In this document: in pieces, positions 31,458-43,895 of the stretch
Numbering within the stretch: the stretch's first letter is position 1
Layout: each line of letters begins with the position of its first letter
Assembly (NCBI GenBank): GCA_022036555.1
Contig: CM039141.1
Coordinates: 6,855,773 to 6,919,772 of the forward strand
Direction: 5' to 3'
Source: Microstegium vimineum
Taxonomy: Eukaryota > Streptophyta > Magnoliopsida > Poales > Poaceae
Length of the DNA: 64,000 nt
Notes under the pieces: model-generated
What the model saw: the letters and a program-made list of their open reading frames with translations, nothing else
Told to the model about the DNA's origin: nothing
The model's database searches: none
Position numbers and translations under genes: made by a program

Positions 31458-33133
31458 TGAAAGGATCAAGATGCCCAAGAGAGGGGGATGAATTGGGCTT
31501 GTTTTAAATTTCTAAAGCAAATATGAAAACCTATAAAATGCCAATCACCCCCTAGTGCCTACGATTCGTGTGTCCTAGCTAGAAAGCGGTAACAGTTCAT
31601 GGGAATTAAAAGCAACCTAAGCAATTCTAGTAGGTAAAAAAAAACAAGACGAAAAGTAATGCGGAAATGTAAAGAGCTAGGGAAAAAGAAATTCTCAGTG
31701 ACGCAACGATTTTTTCCCGAGGTATCGAGGTGTCGACACCCCTCTAGTCCTCGTTGGAGCACCTCGCAAGGTATCGCTCCCCCTCTACCCGCGCAAGGGT
31801 AGAGTGCTCTCTACGGGCCGATTCTTCGCCACTCCGGCTCGGTGAATCGCCCACAACCGATCACAGAAGCTTGGAGAAGAGCCGCCAACAATCTTCCGGC
31901 GGTCACTTCCTCCGAACACCACCAAACCGTCTAGGTGTTGTCGAACACCAAGAGTAACAAGCACAAGACCTTCACTTGACCAACTCAAGGCTAGGAAGGT
32001 GGATGGATGCACACAAGTCACTCCTAATCACTCTAGGAGGGAGGAACAAGATGAACTCTCTCTAATCTCTCTCTCACTAGCCTCTTGACTCTCCAAAGGA
32101 TTTCTCAAAGTGTCACCAGCTAAAAACAATGACCAAGAGACTCTCTAAGGACGAAGGGGGCAATTATAAATAGTCTCCACCTCCAAAACTAGCCGTTTTT
32201 TACTTTTTCTTCTCTCTGCAAAGCCACCGGACTAGTCTGGAGCTCATACCACCGGACCATGCACACTGGTCCGGAGCTCACTCTGGATTCAAACTCAGGC
32301 ACCGTCGGACTACTCTGCTTGGTCCGACGCACTGGTCCGACGCACTGGTCCGGAGCCAGGGTGCTCTCTGAGTAAAAAAACTTCTCCTCTTTTACGAACC
32401 ACCGAATCACTCTCCTTGGTCCGGTGCCCTGGTCCGACGCTCTGCTCCGGAGCCAGGGGGCTCTCTGCATGAACCCAACCTCCTGTCATGAGGCGTCGGA
32501 CTAGCCGTCGGACTAGTCCGGAGCCTTCTCTGTCTCTGAACCAAGCCACCGGACCACTCTCCTATGGTCCGACGCTTTCCAGACAGGTGGTCCGGAGCTC
32601 CTCGAGCTGAGATTTTGCCTAAGTCAGGGACCGTCGGACCACTCTCCTTGGTCCGACGTCCACTTAGCAGAGTGGTCCGGAGCCTCTTTCTCCCTCTATT
32701 TCAACTGTTTTCGCTGAGGTTTCTCAAGGGATTTTGCTCCTACCATTTCTAGGGTTTACCAAGAGCTGAAAGCAAGGTCTCTAGGACTAGTTGTGACAAG
32801 TGTGCATATACCCAATTTCCTAAACTCTCCTAGGTCAAGCTACTAATCTCATACCCCCTTTATAGTACGGTCAAAGGAAAAACAAAACCCTAGCTATACT
32901 TAGCGTCCTTCTCAACCTTATGGCACTAAGAACTAGCCTAGTCTTCGACGTGTATCTTCATCCTTTGCAACCGAAACAATTTCCATCTTGGGGGCATGAA
33001 TATCCATTAAGCCCATTCAAATTGCCTCACTAATGACCTAACACAAATGACTTTGCCTCTGCAAAACACACGTTAGTCATAGTGACCTAGTATTGTCGTT
33101 AATCGCCTAAACACAAGAGTCCATGATTCTACA
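31458..33133. mobile_element. Solo LTR, 1676 bp, TSD GGCAT
   Basis: It begins TGAAAGGATCAAGATGCCC and ends GATTCTACA. An exact 5-bp duplication GGCAT lies at 31453-31457 and 33134-33138. There is no internal coding region or second LTR. The 3' end sequence (GCAAAACACACGTTAGTCAT) resembles LTRs of a common grass Copia family, but this is from recall. Bases ~32215-32700 hold many CCGGAC / GTCCGA / TCCGGA motifs. Confidence 0.8.
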
Positions 33134-33561
33134 GGCATACCATGCTTGCCCAAAATGTTTACAAAACATGAAGGCCACATTATCAATGTCAACACAGCCG
33201 TACCTAGAACTGCAATTGTAGTAAACGAGAATTGGATTATAAGAAAGCAAGAATGTGTATGTGAAATCATAAAACGATGAGTTGCACAAGACATGACAAT
33301 TTATAATAATAGGCAGGATAACTTATAACGATGAACAAGGATTTCGTGTTACTTTAGCATGGCTAACCACATATGTGTATGCACTAACATATGTCTGGTC
33401 GTCAAGGCTTAGTTCACAAACACACCTTTTTTTCCTGCTTCCATAGGCACAGACAGGAATATAGGAATTCATGGGTACTTCTTCTAAAGCGTTGTTGCCG
33501 CCAACATGTGTCAACTCTGTGCAGACATGGTTTTATAGATTGAGAAATAATGAGTAGTTGG

Positions 33562-33828
33562 TGTTGGGGGAGCCAATTGTTGTATGGGTCAACTCCCCCT
33601 AGAAGAGGCCCAATAAGGGTGGTGTACTAGCCTGTAATTCCCGCCCTCCTAAGGGGGTCGTTTGTAAACTGCCAACTCCTATATATATGTCGAGAGCATG
33701 TGAGAAGGGGGACTCTCACCCTTCAACCCCAATAGAAAATCCTATCCGTCTCTAACCGTCTCATTTTCCACTCCTCTCTCTCCCAACCCTGTTCGGGACC
33801 CCTTGTCCCAGGACCCCTTGTCCCAACG
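33562..33828. mobile_element. Short solo LTR, 267 bp, TSD GTTGG
   Basis: It starts TGTTGGGGGAGCC and ends TTGTCCCAACG (the final CA has become CG). The duplication GTTGG lies at 33557-33561 and 33829-33833. It contains CTATATATATG as a TATA box, followed by a leader-like region. Confidence 0.75.
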
Positions 33829-34801
33829 GTTGGTGTTGAAACCTTATACCAAATGTTCATTAGTTAGCAGGCTTTGCAGCTTACATGTATGTGATCATAT
33901 CTGGAATGGTCAACAAATCTCTATTTGATGACTCAATGCTATCTTCTTTGCAGCTTGTGGTCTGTGTCGCAGTAGAATATACCAATAATTAGCAATAAAA
34001 AGCTACCAAGCTTAGATCTTTCTTTAAAGATTTTTTTTATGTAAACAACATAAACAAGGCAAACAGTAAGTAAAAAGATATTTTAAATACCGAACGATAT
34101 GACCCTAGAAATTGCAACTGTTTAAGAATAAAAAAAATACTTTCAAGAGGACAATAAACCGACTCAGCAATAAGTAACAGCCATTCATGATCCTAACTGT
34201 ATAAGATATGACAATTTGTTTACTTGGGATTCAGTAATAGTAGAAATCAGTTTGGTGCACTCCTCAATAACTTGACAATCATATAAAACACACCTATATC
34301 ACTATATGTGGTGACAAAACTTATATGAGTTCTCGCATATTTAAAACAGGTCAGATCCTACATTCACTTGAGATAACAAGAAGATAGAATAGCACAGTAG
34401 AAGTTTTTACCTGTTTGAAGGGTTCACAGAAATGAGCATCATGTTGATTACATGCTTGACCACAGTTGTTGGGACCTCCGTCGTTGACGTGACCAAATCC
34501 ATGACCAGCACCTTGACTATCTCCAATGCCACGACTTAGGCCATGACCATTAGCTCGATCATTAACTTGACCATCTGTATGTGCTCCACCGGAATCCTGG
34601 CCACTTCCTCCTCCCTTCCCTTTCCCAAAGCCAGACTCATCAGCCTATCCTTTCGAATTGGATGATGCACTGGCCTCATCATATGACATCCATTTGATAA
34701 TGGATAACCTGTCTGCAATCTTTTTCTCCAAAGTCCCGTCAATTTTTATGGTTTTCAATAAATTTTTGCTCTATTAATTGAAATAGACACTGTGCTCTTT
34801 A

Positions 34802-36041
34802 TGTTGGGAATATGCCCTAGAGCTAATCATGTAGATGATTATATTCCGATTGTATCCATGATTAATAAAGTGTTCTTTGAATATTCATTATAGACAACTA
34901 ATATTGATTGACAAATATGTGAATTGTTTGTGGAACTCAATTACCTGAATGGTTATTCTAATAGTAGTCCCTGGTCGACATTCTTGTAAGAGCACACTTG
35001 AATATTAGACCAGCACATGTATTAGTTGATGGCTATGTTTCACAAGTCATAGACATAGAGATGTCAAACTAATAATGTGGGCACATGTGAGACATGTAGG
35101 CTGGACTGACCCAACAAGAGAAAGTCTCTATTCATGTCATGTACGTTATGTCCTTAGACCTGAGATTGTGGTATGTACTCAAGATGTGAAACGATCTACT
35201 TAGAGACTATCAAACGCTACTCCGTTATTGGGTAGTTATAAAGGTGGTCCTTGGGTGGTTGGGAAACATGCTATGGGACATAGACAATCAGGATGGAATT
35301 TGCCCCTCTCTTCGTGAGAGAGATATCACTGGATCACTCATGTGATTGGATCAACAAATGCATGGCCATGCTTGGGTTAAGTGTTAACCCACGAGTTGAA
35401 CCATATATCGAGTGGCGAAGGGAATAACTTGTACATGGTCATAGTGGTTCGTCTGATATGATCATAGCGTATACATAGGAGTTGACACGTCTTGCTAGAG
35501 GCCGCTATCAACTATTGGTCGAGTAAGAGTACTTGGGCCATGTCTATGTATGCGTGAGCCCATAGGGTCGCACGCTTAAGGGGTTGGAAGCCTAATTCGG
35601 GTTGACCCGAATTAGACTAGGTTTAGGGTTTCTAATGGGCCTCCACCGTGGGAGCTCGTTAGGACGCCTATATAAGCAAGGGGTGGGCGCGGGGCGAATT
35701 GATCCACGCCTTTTGGCAGCCGCCGTCGCCTCCCCACGCTCGCGCCTTTTGCTCCTCGCGGACCTAGCAGTCCGGAGGCGCAACGCTTCCTCCCTGCACG
35801 TGTGGAATTCCTCGGAGGTGCTGCATCTGGAGCACAAGGAAGAACCACACGAAGGGGACGTTGAGACGGACGACCACGCAACTGCACTGCCTGCTGCGAC
35901 GCGCACGACTACATCAAGTCGTCTTCCGCTGCACCTGCGCGTCTAGTGGTAATCCCGTAACCTGTAACTAGCAGTAGATCCTGGTTTATGAGGTCGAAAA
36001 GTTTTGTTTTCCGGCTAGCGTAGCAACCTCGTATTCCTTCA
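34802..36041 (+). mobile_element. Copia-type solo LTR, 1240 bp, TSD CTTTA
   Basis: It starts TGTTGGGAATATGCCCTAG, a start characteristic of Angela/Tork-type Copia LTRs, and ends CGTATTCCTTCA. The duplication CTTTA lies at 34797-34801 and 36042-36046. CCTATATAAGC near 35668 is the LTR promoter, on the plus strand. No internal region is present. Its left edge is only ~31 bases from the splice acceptor of the exon at 34770-34411. Confidence 0.85.
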
Positions 36042-37723
36042 CTTTAGGCACCCATGGTTCCACACCTGAAACTTGAATTTTTTTTCCTTTCATTGAGCTG
36101 GAGATTCATTTCCTGAAGACAGAGTCTCTCATAGGTTCGGCTATCCCCACTACTCCAAAAGACAACGGATCTTGTTGGAGGACATATAACTGTCCTTTCT
36201 ATAAGATCATCTGCATTAAGCAAGAACCTATAATATTTCTTTCCAGCTATAGGTCCAATCTGAATTGTGAATCCACCAAGTCCTTATGTGATGTAGTTAA
36301 GTTGAAAATATAAAAATGTTTTTTCCACTCTTTCTTCTTTCCATAGGCCAGCTGACTCCGAGGGGGAAGAGCCTCCTCGGCATCCTCAAACAGAAACCAC
36401 TTCTCTGAGTAAAAGATAGGAAAAAGTAATTAATATAAACACAAAGGGCAAGAACAATGGTATAGAGGTTAATTTCTCTTATCTAAAACACATGTCTTCT
36501 AAAATCAGAAAAAATAGCTAACTGCAAGGGGCAATAAACCCGAACTCCACAAGGATTTCAAAAAATGAGGCTTTCTAGAGTTTCTGCATGTACCACCCAT
36601 CAGCTTTCTCATTTATTAGTCATATGAGTAAGACGAGTGACATGAAAATAACAACAATTGACTAGGTTCAGCATGACCACAAGTAAAAAGGAACACCATG
36701 AAAAATTTGTCTACTGCTTTTACACATGAAAAAAATCCGTCTATGAAAAAATAATAACATAATTGCAAGTAAACTGGAAACTATGAAAAATGGAAGATAG
36801 CATGTTTTGCTTTGTTTATATCTTAATTCAGCAGATTAATAGAAGATTACACCATGATCTTTGCTAACTTCATCTCAGGCATGATTCTTAGGTGATAATA
36901 TTTTAGGACAAAGGAATGATGGTGATTCATCATGATGACATGGCTGACCACCCTTTCATGCTACAAAGTACAAGTACAATAGCTTTAATTCTTGGAAAAC
37001 ATACCTTTGCTGTGAAATGCTTCAAAATAAAAATCTTTCCAACAGTATGACAGAGTAACCCATTGTGAGGGGTCACTGTCCACTCCAGGTTTCAAATGAA
37101 CCAAAAAGGAGCCTCCTCGAGGTGTATATAACTTTCCATTGATCAATTGGAGTTGTTTTTCCCCGTCCTTGTCTGGAGGAGATTCCTCAGTGAGGATCTT
37201 CTTGAGCTCTGTCTCGATAGATGATGTTAGCTGATCATAGATACTATCGAGTTTGCTCATATCCAGATCCATTTTTTTAAAAAAAATAAATTATTGATAT
37301 CGGGGATGAAGGAACGGTAACTGCAGGTGGCCTAGAACACAAAATCACAAAACAAATCGCAACCACGTAGGAGCATGAATAATTTTGGTTCTCGTACCTC
37401 CGGCGGTGGTTCGTCCGCTACAACTTTCCCTTTTCCCTTTTTCGTCGTTGTCACTTTCTTCACTTCTGTCGCGTTCCCCGCAGCTTTTCCCTTGAATGCT
37501 GCTTGCCCCTTCTTCCCCTTCTTGGGCGGCATCGTGGGAGGTGCTTTGTGATACAAGTGGGGTTTTCAAGCAGTGGGGTTTGAGTTACAAATTGGGAATC
37601 GAATGCGTAGCCACCGAGTAAGAAATCACCTGTTCGGTAACGATGGTGAACGGGGCCGAAGGCGGAGGAGCTGAGAGGACGACGAGGAGGAGGACCACGA
37701 GGACACAACCGAAAGAGCCCACT

Positions 37724-40700
37724 TGTCAGGATTAATAGTTTATCCGACTTAATCCCAAACAAATGATTCAATTTTTAATTAGTCCGTTAGGTGTCATCAC
37801 TTTACAATTACAAACATTGCAGAAGTAATACAGAAATTTAATTTACATCAAAATAGCGGAATTTAAAGTCATATTACAAACCATGAGTTTTGAAACATAA
37901 CATAGTGTCATACGATATTACTACATCAAGCGGTAATAGAGTTTAAACAAGGAACCGAGGTACTCTTGTCCAAGAGTCAAGCATAGACAGTTTATTCTTC
38001 TTTATCATCATCCACAATCATCACAGTCATGCAGCAAGAAGCCACACAGACCGGGCTGTGGCCCTCATCTGCAACAGGGGTTAACAAACCCTGAGTACGG
38101 AAGTACTCAACAAGACTTATTCGACAAAAGAAAATATTTGGTGGACAAAAAGTATGCAAGTCATAGGATTCAAGGTGTGGTTTGTAAGAATCAAGTATTT
38201 TACATAAATGGACATTTATAAAAAGAATTGAAATTCATTTAATTCGTTTAAAAGATTACTCAAGTACCAATCTAAATTTATGATTGATAGCAAGGTAATA
38301 ACCATCCATGAAGGAATCTAACAAGTATCTAGTTTAAGTATAATACTACGGTGTGGTAGTCAGAGTCATGTTTCCATATCCGAGGAACACGACGATTCGA
38401 ATCGATTAAACCCAACTGGGGCTTCCCTATCACACGCCATATGCAACACTAAAGCACACATATAACTACCTTTTCCTGGATCCTCTAGCCAAGACCGGGG
38501 TTCCGCCACCCGAGAGCACAGTACACCTCCATCCAGTTCGCTAACTTGAAGGATACACACTACTCTCGTCATCTCTCCACTCCCAGTGCGGATTAATCGT
38601 TCTTAAACTAGAATAACCAAAGTACGGCTTCCAAAAGTATGTGACCAGTACTCCAAAGTCACGACTCTTGGACACTCACACCGGACGGTTCCTGATCGAC
38701 ACAGGCGGAAAGAACCCGCTCACCAGTCACCATTGATAGCTCCCAAACACCGTGTCCGCCCGGTCTTAGGTTATTACTTTCAACAACAACATCCTTTTCT
38801 TAGAAAACATAACCATTTGCCGAAGCAATACGCTATGCGTAGGTGATCGGAAATCACCTACTATTAAAGTTCTAAGAATACTAAGCATTTTAGAAAAAGT
38901 TTTACATCTTTAAACAAGTATCAAGGTTAAAGGTACAATTAAAGCAAATTAAGGTCATGCATCAAGTAGGGATTTAATAAAGTATCGTAATGCACGAAAA
39001 AGAAAAAAAACCCTTTGATGAATTTTTTTTTATTAAAACAGATTAACATCTTGAGTACAACTTTTCTTCATAAGGAAAAGTTAAACTAAAGCATAAAGCA
39101 ATTTACTTAACATGATTAAACTAATTATTGAGTTTAATAATTTGTCCAAAAACACTGAGCAAACAATACTATCATCAAACATGTCCATACTATGGTTGTC
39201 AGTGGACAAATGACAATTAGCATCAAACAACCCAAAATCACTCAAAACCTAAAGTCATTAGGGTTACTAATCATTTATTATTAATTATACAAATAGCCTT
39301 GTATAACAGATCATCCGAAAATTCTCAAACTTTTTGTATAGCAAGGTATGAGTGTATAAAGGTTACACAAAAATTCTCAGAATTTTTGAAGCAACAAACA
39401 GAGCATGAAAAAAACATAGAAAAGCCATTTTTCAATTACTTTGAGCATTTTTACAGGATTAAAAACATATTGAACATGGACATGTTATATTTTTCTTAAA
39501 TACTACACATCACAGACAATATATACAAATTTTTACAGAATTTAAACATACACAGATTTAAACATATGAAAATAACAAAAGTTGCTACTGTTCAAACAAG
39601 AAAAAGAAAAAAAAAACCCTTTGATTTACTCGCTGACGGCTGGGTTCCGCCCGTCAGCGACTCAGACGCAGAGCAGCGGCGCCGACGACCACAAAACACG
39701 GCGGCGCGTCGCCGGCGGTGGTCCGAACGCTCAACTGACTCGTGCGTTGGACTCAGCACTTCATCTCGAACACAACGAGGTACGACACGACCAAACTTAT
39801 CCCTTGCAAACACCTCACCGACAGCGATAGAGGAGACCCACGCTCGGTCGCGCATGCGCCGGCGAGTTCAACCATGTGTCGGAGAAACCAAGTACACCAA
39901 CGGACTCCGCGGCCCCCAATCAACGCGAAGCAAGCAAAAAACGAGCCAAAACCCTAACAAAACTATCTCGCCGTCGACCATGGCGCACGGTCGAGATCCA
40001 CGCGACGTACGCCGGCCAAACGACGCACGCGCTCGAACAACCAACACCGTAGACGGACTCACGATGGCTAGGTGAAGCTAGCGCAGGACTCGGATTGGAA
40101 AACGATGGACAAGTGCGTCCCACCGATGAGCGCACCGCCGTGACGGCCATGAACGGCGACGGAGCTCGCGGACCGAGTTCTACGGCTCGAAACAAGAACG
40201 ACTAAGTGCGTGGAGAGTTCGAGGAGCTCACCCTAGTCATGAAACGCTTGCTGGCGTGGCCGGAGATGATGTAGAAAGACCGGTCGACGAAGACCGTGCC
40301 GACGGGGAAGATGAACCGAGCGGCAACGTCAACGTTCCCGGAGCTGTAGGCCACCAAAAAGGAAACGGCGAAGTCGATGAGGTTCAACGATGAAAGAGGA
40401 AAATGAAATAAGAAAGAGAAGAACAATGCGGCTCCTATCTAGCCCGGACGACGACGGACCAGAGAGGCGGCGCTCTCGCCGGAGCCGATGAAGAAGACCT
40501 TGCGCGGGGCGAAAGATGCAATAGGTCAAGGCGAAAGCCATTGCGGTGGATGGGAAAGTTGGCAGTGGCTGGAAAACTTGCACGAGCTCGACGACGATGG
40601 TGGAGCGCTCGGCTGAGCAGAGCAGAGCGATGGCACGACGTCGGGAGCGTGAAAGAGGACGGAAGAATGGGTGTCATCGCGTTTTGAAGACGGCAACGCG

Positions 40701-41368
40701 ACCGTGGTGATGCCACGCACCCGACGGGACGCTCGTCCATGCCAGAAGTCGCACGGTGGCGTCGGCAGGTGGCCGGCCAGGTGTCGGCGTCGAGTTCACC
40801 GTCGTCATGCAAGTGCTCGATGAAATGACTGAACAACTTTTGGTACTAATTTGCAAATTACTCAAGCTTTCAAGGGTTTTCTTGAAAAACTTTGAATACC
40901 AAAGTTGCTCAAAAATTCATGATCTACACTTTTGTCAACATGCACATTTTCAAATTCGGCCTAGAAAAGAAAATGCATTTTTGGAAATTTAAAAACCTTT
41001 TAAAAAGGATTTACCCCTTTTCAAATACTTTAAAAACTTAAACAACACTTAAAAAATTGTAAACACAACAAATGCAATTCAAACAGAGATCTATCACATT
41101 GCTTAAACAACCATATGCAAATTCTTTATAGATTTTGAAAATCATGTTTAGGGTTTAATCCACCCCTCTGGGAATTAGGGTTTGGATTTAAATTTAAATT
41201 TTGGAATCTGAAAAGATGACCCTGCAATCACACCATGGATCAAACATAAGCAAGTGAACTCATTTATGTTCAATGCATGTCTAGGTTTTCAAACAAATAA
41301 ATGATGCTTAATACATATGATGACATGATTAAGTTTTAATGAAGTGCTTAAACACTAGAGGTGTTACA
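37724..41368 (-). mobile_element. Large stand-alone Gypsy-type LTR, about 3.6 kb
   Basis: Read on the minus strand it begins TGTAACACCTCTAGTG and ends TTAATCCTGACA, so TG...CA ends are present. The length and the TGTAACACC start fit LTRs of Tekay/Del-type Gypsy elements. There is no gag or pol. The flanks (CCACT and GCTGC) do not match, so this may be one LTR of a rearranged or recombined element rather than a clean solo LTR. No convincing ORF is present inside. Confidence 0.6.
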
Positions 41369-42287
41369 GCTGCCGTGCAGACGGAGGCGGAGGAGGTGGG
41401 TTTGCGCCTTTGCGCACTAGAGCAGAACAGACGGGGTTGGAAATGCGAGAATGCTACATGCCAGGAGGATGCATAGAGACATGGGCTCAACGTGGACTTG
41501 TTCCACCTTGGCTCGTAGGCATAGTTTCCACTCAGTCCGCTATCAGATAGTGTGGTGGTCTATTGAGTTTGGTCCACGAATAGATTGCACGACCGTACCA
41601 CCGAAGGAATTGGGAGACGCGTACTGCTGTCAGCGCAACCCCGTACCCCGAGACGACGGACGAGCTCGTAAGTGGCACCATGTCATATAAAATGAAATAA
41701 AACTCGGATGAAACACTTATTTTTAATAGAGAGTTTTCATTTTATAATGTTATAAACATTTAATTTCAAGACTCATAAAGAGTTGGTATTCGTGCTAAGA
41801 AAATATCATTCCCAGGACACTAATTTCTTCTTTTATTTTTAAATACACTGTCGTGTCATCAAGAGTGTCTATGTGTCAACATATTTAATGCAAATGAAAC
41901 TCAAATGACATCTCCATTAAGGCTGGCCTTAGGGTAGTCCCAATGGACATTAATAATGGTTTCTATCTCTATTAAATGAGATGTCACCTAAGAAAAAACA
42001 GTGACATGGCAGGTCGAGGTTAACGAGGAAAGAGAATCAAATTAGTAGAAACCGTTTCTACATGGAGAAACCACGTCTACCCTCGGCCCAATGCACATAG
42101 AATCGATCAAATTGCCGTTGTGAAGAAACCGGTGATTTCTAGTGTCACCGTGCCGCCGAGCCCGCACCGGCCAGGCTCGCCGCCACCGCCGGCGCTCTCG
42201 CTCGGCCGCCATGGGAGCTCGCCGAAGCCACCGCCCTCGCCCATGACCCCACAAGCCATAGCCGAAACTCGTCGGATCCTCTCCTCG
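41369..42287. other. Intergenic with MITE-like AT-rich blocks
   Basis: Blocks near 41690-41930 and 41925-42065 resemble decayed Tourist-type MITEs (AAATGAAATAAAACTCGGATGA; TCCCAATGGACATTAATAATGG). No gene is recognised. Confidence 0.3.
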
Positions 42288-42630
42288 CCCACGCGCGCCG
42301 CCGTAGGAACACATCGGAGTCACTTCGCCCGCGCGCTGCCACAGGAAGTCGCCGGAGACGCCTCAATCGAGCGCCGCCACGCTAGCCCGCGCGTGCCGCA
42401 GCCAGAACTCGACGCCGCCACGGGAAAATCGCCGAAGCCGCCTCGCCCCACGCACGTGGCCGCCGGAACACGTTGGGACGCTTCGCTCGCATGTGCCGTC
42501 GCGCTGCTGTGGAAACTCGTCGGAGCCGCTGTGCTAGCCCACACCCATGCGCGTCGCCGCAGGAACCCGCCGGAGTGCCTCGCTCGCGCGCGCCGCCATC
42601 GGAGCCGCTTCCCCTGCCGCGTATGCTAGC
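42288..42630. repeat. Degenerate GC-rich tandem repeat
   Basis: About seven irregular units of 40-60 bases share the order GCGCGYGCCGC, GGAAC(A/C)CG(C/T)CGGAG, CGC(T/C)TCGC(C/T)C. The open frames across it are a by-product of its GC content. Confidence 0.55.
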
Positions 42631-42864
42631 CAGAGCTATGTGCGCTCGCCCGCGCCTCCCCATGCTCGTCCGCTGCGTCCGCTCGTCCGTGCTGCCACTT
42701 GCAAGCTCGTGTGCTGGTTCTTTTGGTCGGTACTTTGCTGCTGCCCGTTGTCGTGCTTTTGCTTTTGGCCGGTAGGAACGAACGGATGGAGCCTCCGAGA
42801 GGAAGGAAAAGATAAGGTGGAGAGAGAAAATGGATCAATATTTATTAGTCATTGTAAAAGATAA

Positions 42865-42950
42865 GGGGTGTTTGGATCCCCTTGGTAAATTGGTTAATTG
42901 GTAAAAGAGTAAAAGAATTGCTACTTTTTGGTAAATGGATCCAAACATGC
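42865..42950. repeat. Small foldback MITE
   Basis: The left end GGTGTTTGGATCC is inverted at the right as GGATCCAAACA. The interior GGTAAATTGGTTAATTGGTA carries no coding signal. Confidence 0.65.
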
Positions 42951-43062
42951 TACGAAAAAAGATAAATTGTTTGGTTAAAATGACTATGAAGTGTATTCCC
43001 TCCCTATTTCCCTTGAAATAGTTGTGGAACGTCACTCTACTTTCACCCATTTGAAAAAGCTA

Positions 43063-43433
43063 AGAGCAACTCTAATAGTTTTGATAATTTTGATTTGGCA
43101 AAACATGAAATTTGCCAACTCTGAAATAGATATGCCAAAACAAAAAATATGCAATCTCCAACAGTTCTCCACAATGACTTGGTAAAAACGGAAATTATGG
43201 ACCAATGAACCCACTCCCTAGTGTTCCGTCTTGAAAAAAAGGAAGGAAAAAAGGCAGACGCTCACGGTTCTGCCGTGAAAAAAAGAAGGAAAAAAATTAC
43301 CTCCTCCTTTTCACGGTCGCCAAATTGCCAAGTGCAGACTCCTATTTGCAACTTTTGCAAAAATGTCAAGCCTAAATGTCAAACTGTAGGCCACCAGGTT
43401 TTTAGTTTTTTTGACAAAATTAGATATGTCAAG
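43063..43433. repeat. MITE of the AGAGCAACTC family, right end missing
   Basis: It begins AGAGCAACTCTAATAG and matches 60345-60754 along its length (GAAATTTGCCAACTCTGAAA; TTTTCACGGTCGCCAAATTG). It stops after GATATGTCAAG, where the full copy continues to its right inverted repeat. Confidence 0.8.
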
Positions 43434-43655
43434 TGGACGGTGATGATACCACTTGTGGTCACAAGTGGATGTGGGGCTGCATTGAAAATTTCACATGCCC
43501 TTGTGATCACAAGGGTTATCCTGACCACACAAAGGATGTTGAGATTCGTGCTACTGGAAACATAGTAGAGAGAAAAAATCTTTGAGATCCGTGCTGCATA
43601 GAAGATGGACGGTGATGATACCACTTGTGGTCACAAGTGGATGTGTGGCTACATT
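43434..43655. repeat. 50-bp direct repeat pair around a 122-bp spacer
   Basis: Copies at 43434-43483 and 43606-43655 share TGGACGGTGATGATACCACT and the palindrome CCACTTGTGGTCACAAGTGG. The spacer has another palindrome, CCCTTGTGATCACAAGGG. No coding capacity. Confidence 0.85.
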
Positions 43656-43895
43656 TCCCATATCCTATTTTACGTTTGCATCACGCTTTGCATGAACTCT
43701 TGAAAACGATCATAGGAGCGAAAATTGTCGGCATGGTTGTAAGAGATCGTCTCTTCCACCATCATGAAGCAAATACTGAATTATTTTTGCTGAAACAATG
43801 TGTCCACGGATCCACAAATAACAACGAAAGGAGATGTCAATGTGTAGCGGGTACGGTAGCCTGCCGTTCAATTCAATTTAATCTCCTAGGATTAT

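Larger units (their letters stand above)
29949..37532 (-). pseudogene. Multi-exon gene, decayed; weak resemblance to plant ribosome-inactivating proteins
   Basis: Candidate exons: 37532-37398 (MPPKKGKKG..., lysine-rich, ends GAG|GT); ~37272-37005 (YDQLTSSIETELKKI; GGSFLVHLKPGVDSDPSQWV; SYCWKDFYFEAF); 36404-36066 (KWFLFEDAEEALPPRSQLAY; FTIQIGPIAGKKYYRFLL); 34770-34411 (KKIADRLSIIKWMSYDEASA, then a Gly-rich tract); 30225-29949 (ELMDLVQQKRRVLELRNL, stop). Most borders are GT-AG and the 37005/36404 join keeps frame. The middle part vaguely recalls the N-terminal half of rRNA N-glycosidases, but I see no catalytic signature, so the assignment is weak. Breaks: a frame change near 36290-36330 and an in-frame TAG at 34645-34647. 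The exon 1-2 join is unresolved. Three solo LTRs lie in its introns. Confidence 0.4.

Noticed and set aside
35602..35946. Plus-strand frame of 114 residues
   Set aside because: It lies inside the Copia-type solo LTR, after its TATA box, and is LTR leader sequence rather than a gene.
39566..40836. Open frames of 130-170 residues on both strands
   Set aside because: They lie within the large Gypsy-type LTR; there is no conserved domain and the composition is consistent with LTR sequence.
42120..42629. Long plus-strand open frame rich in Pro, Arg and Ala
   Set aside because: It lies over a degenerate GC-rich tandem repeat, equally open frames exist on the other strand, and no protein motif is seen.
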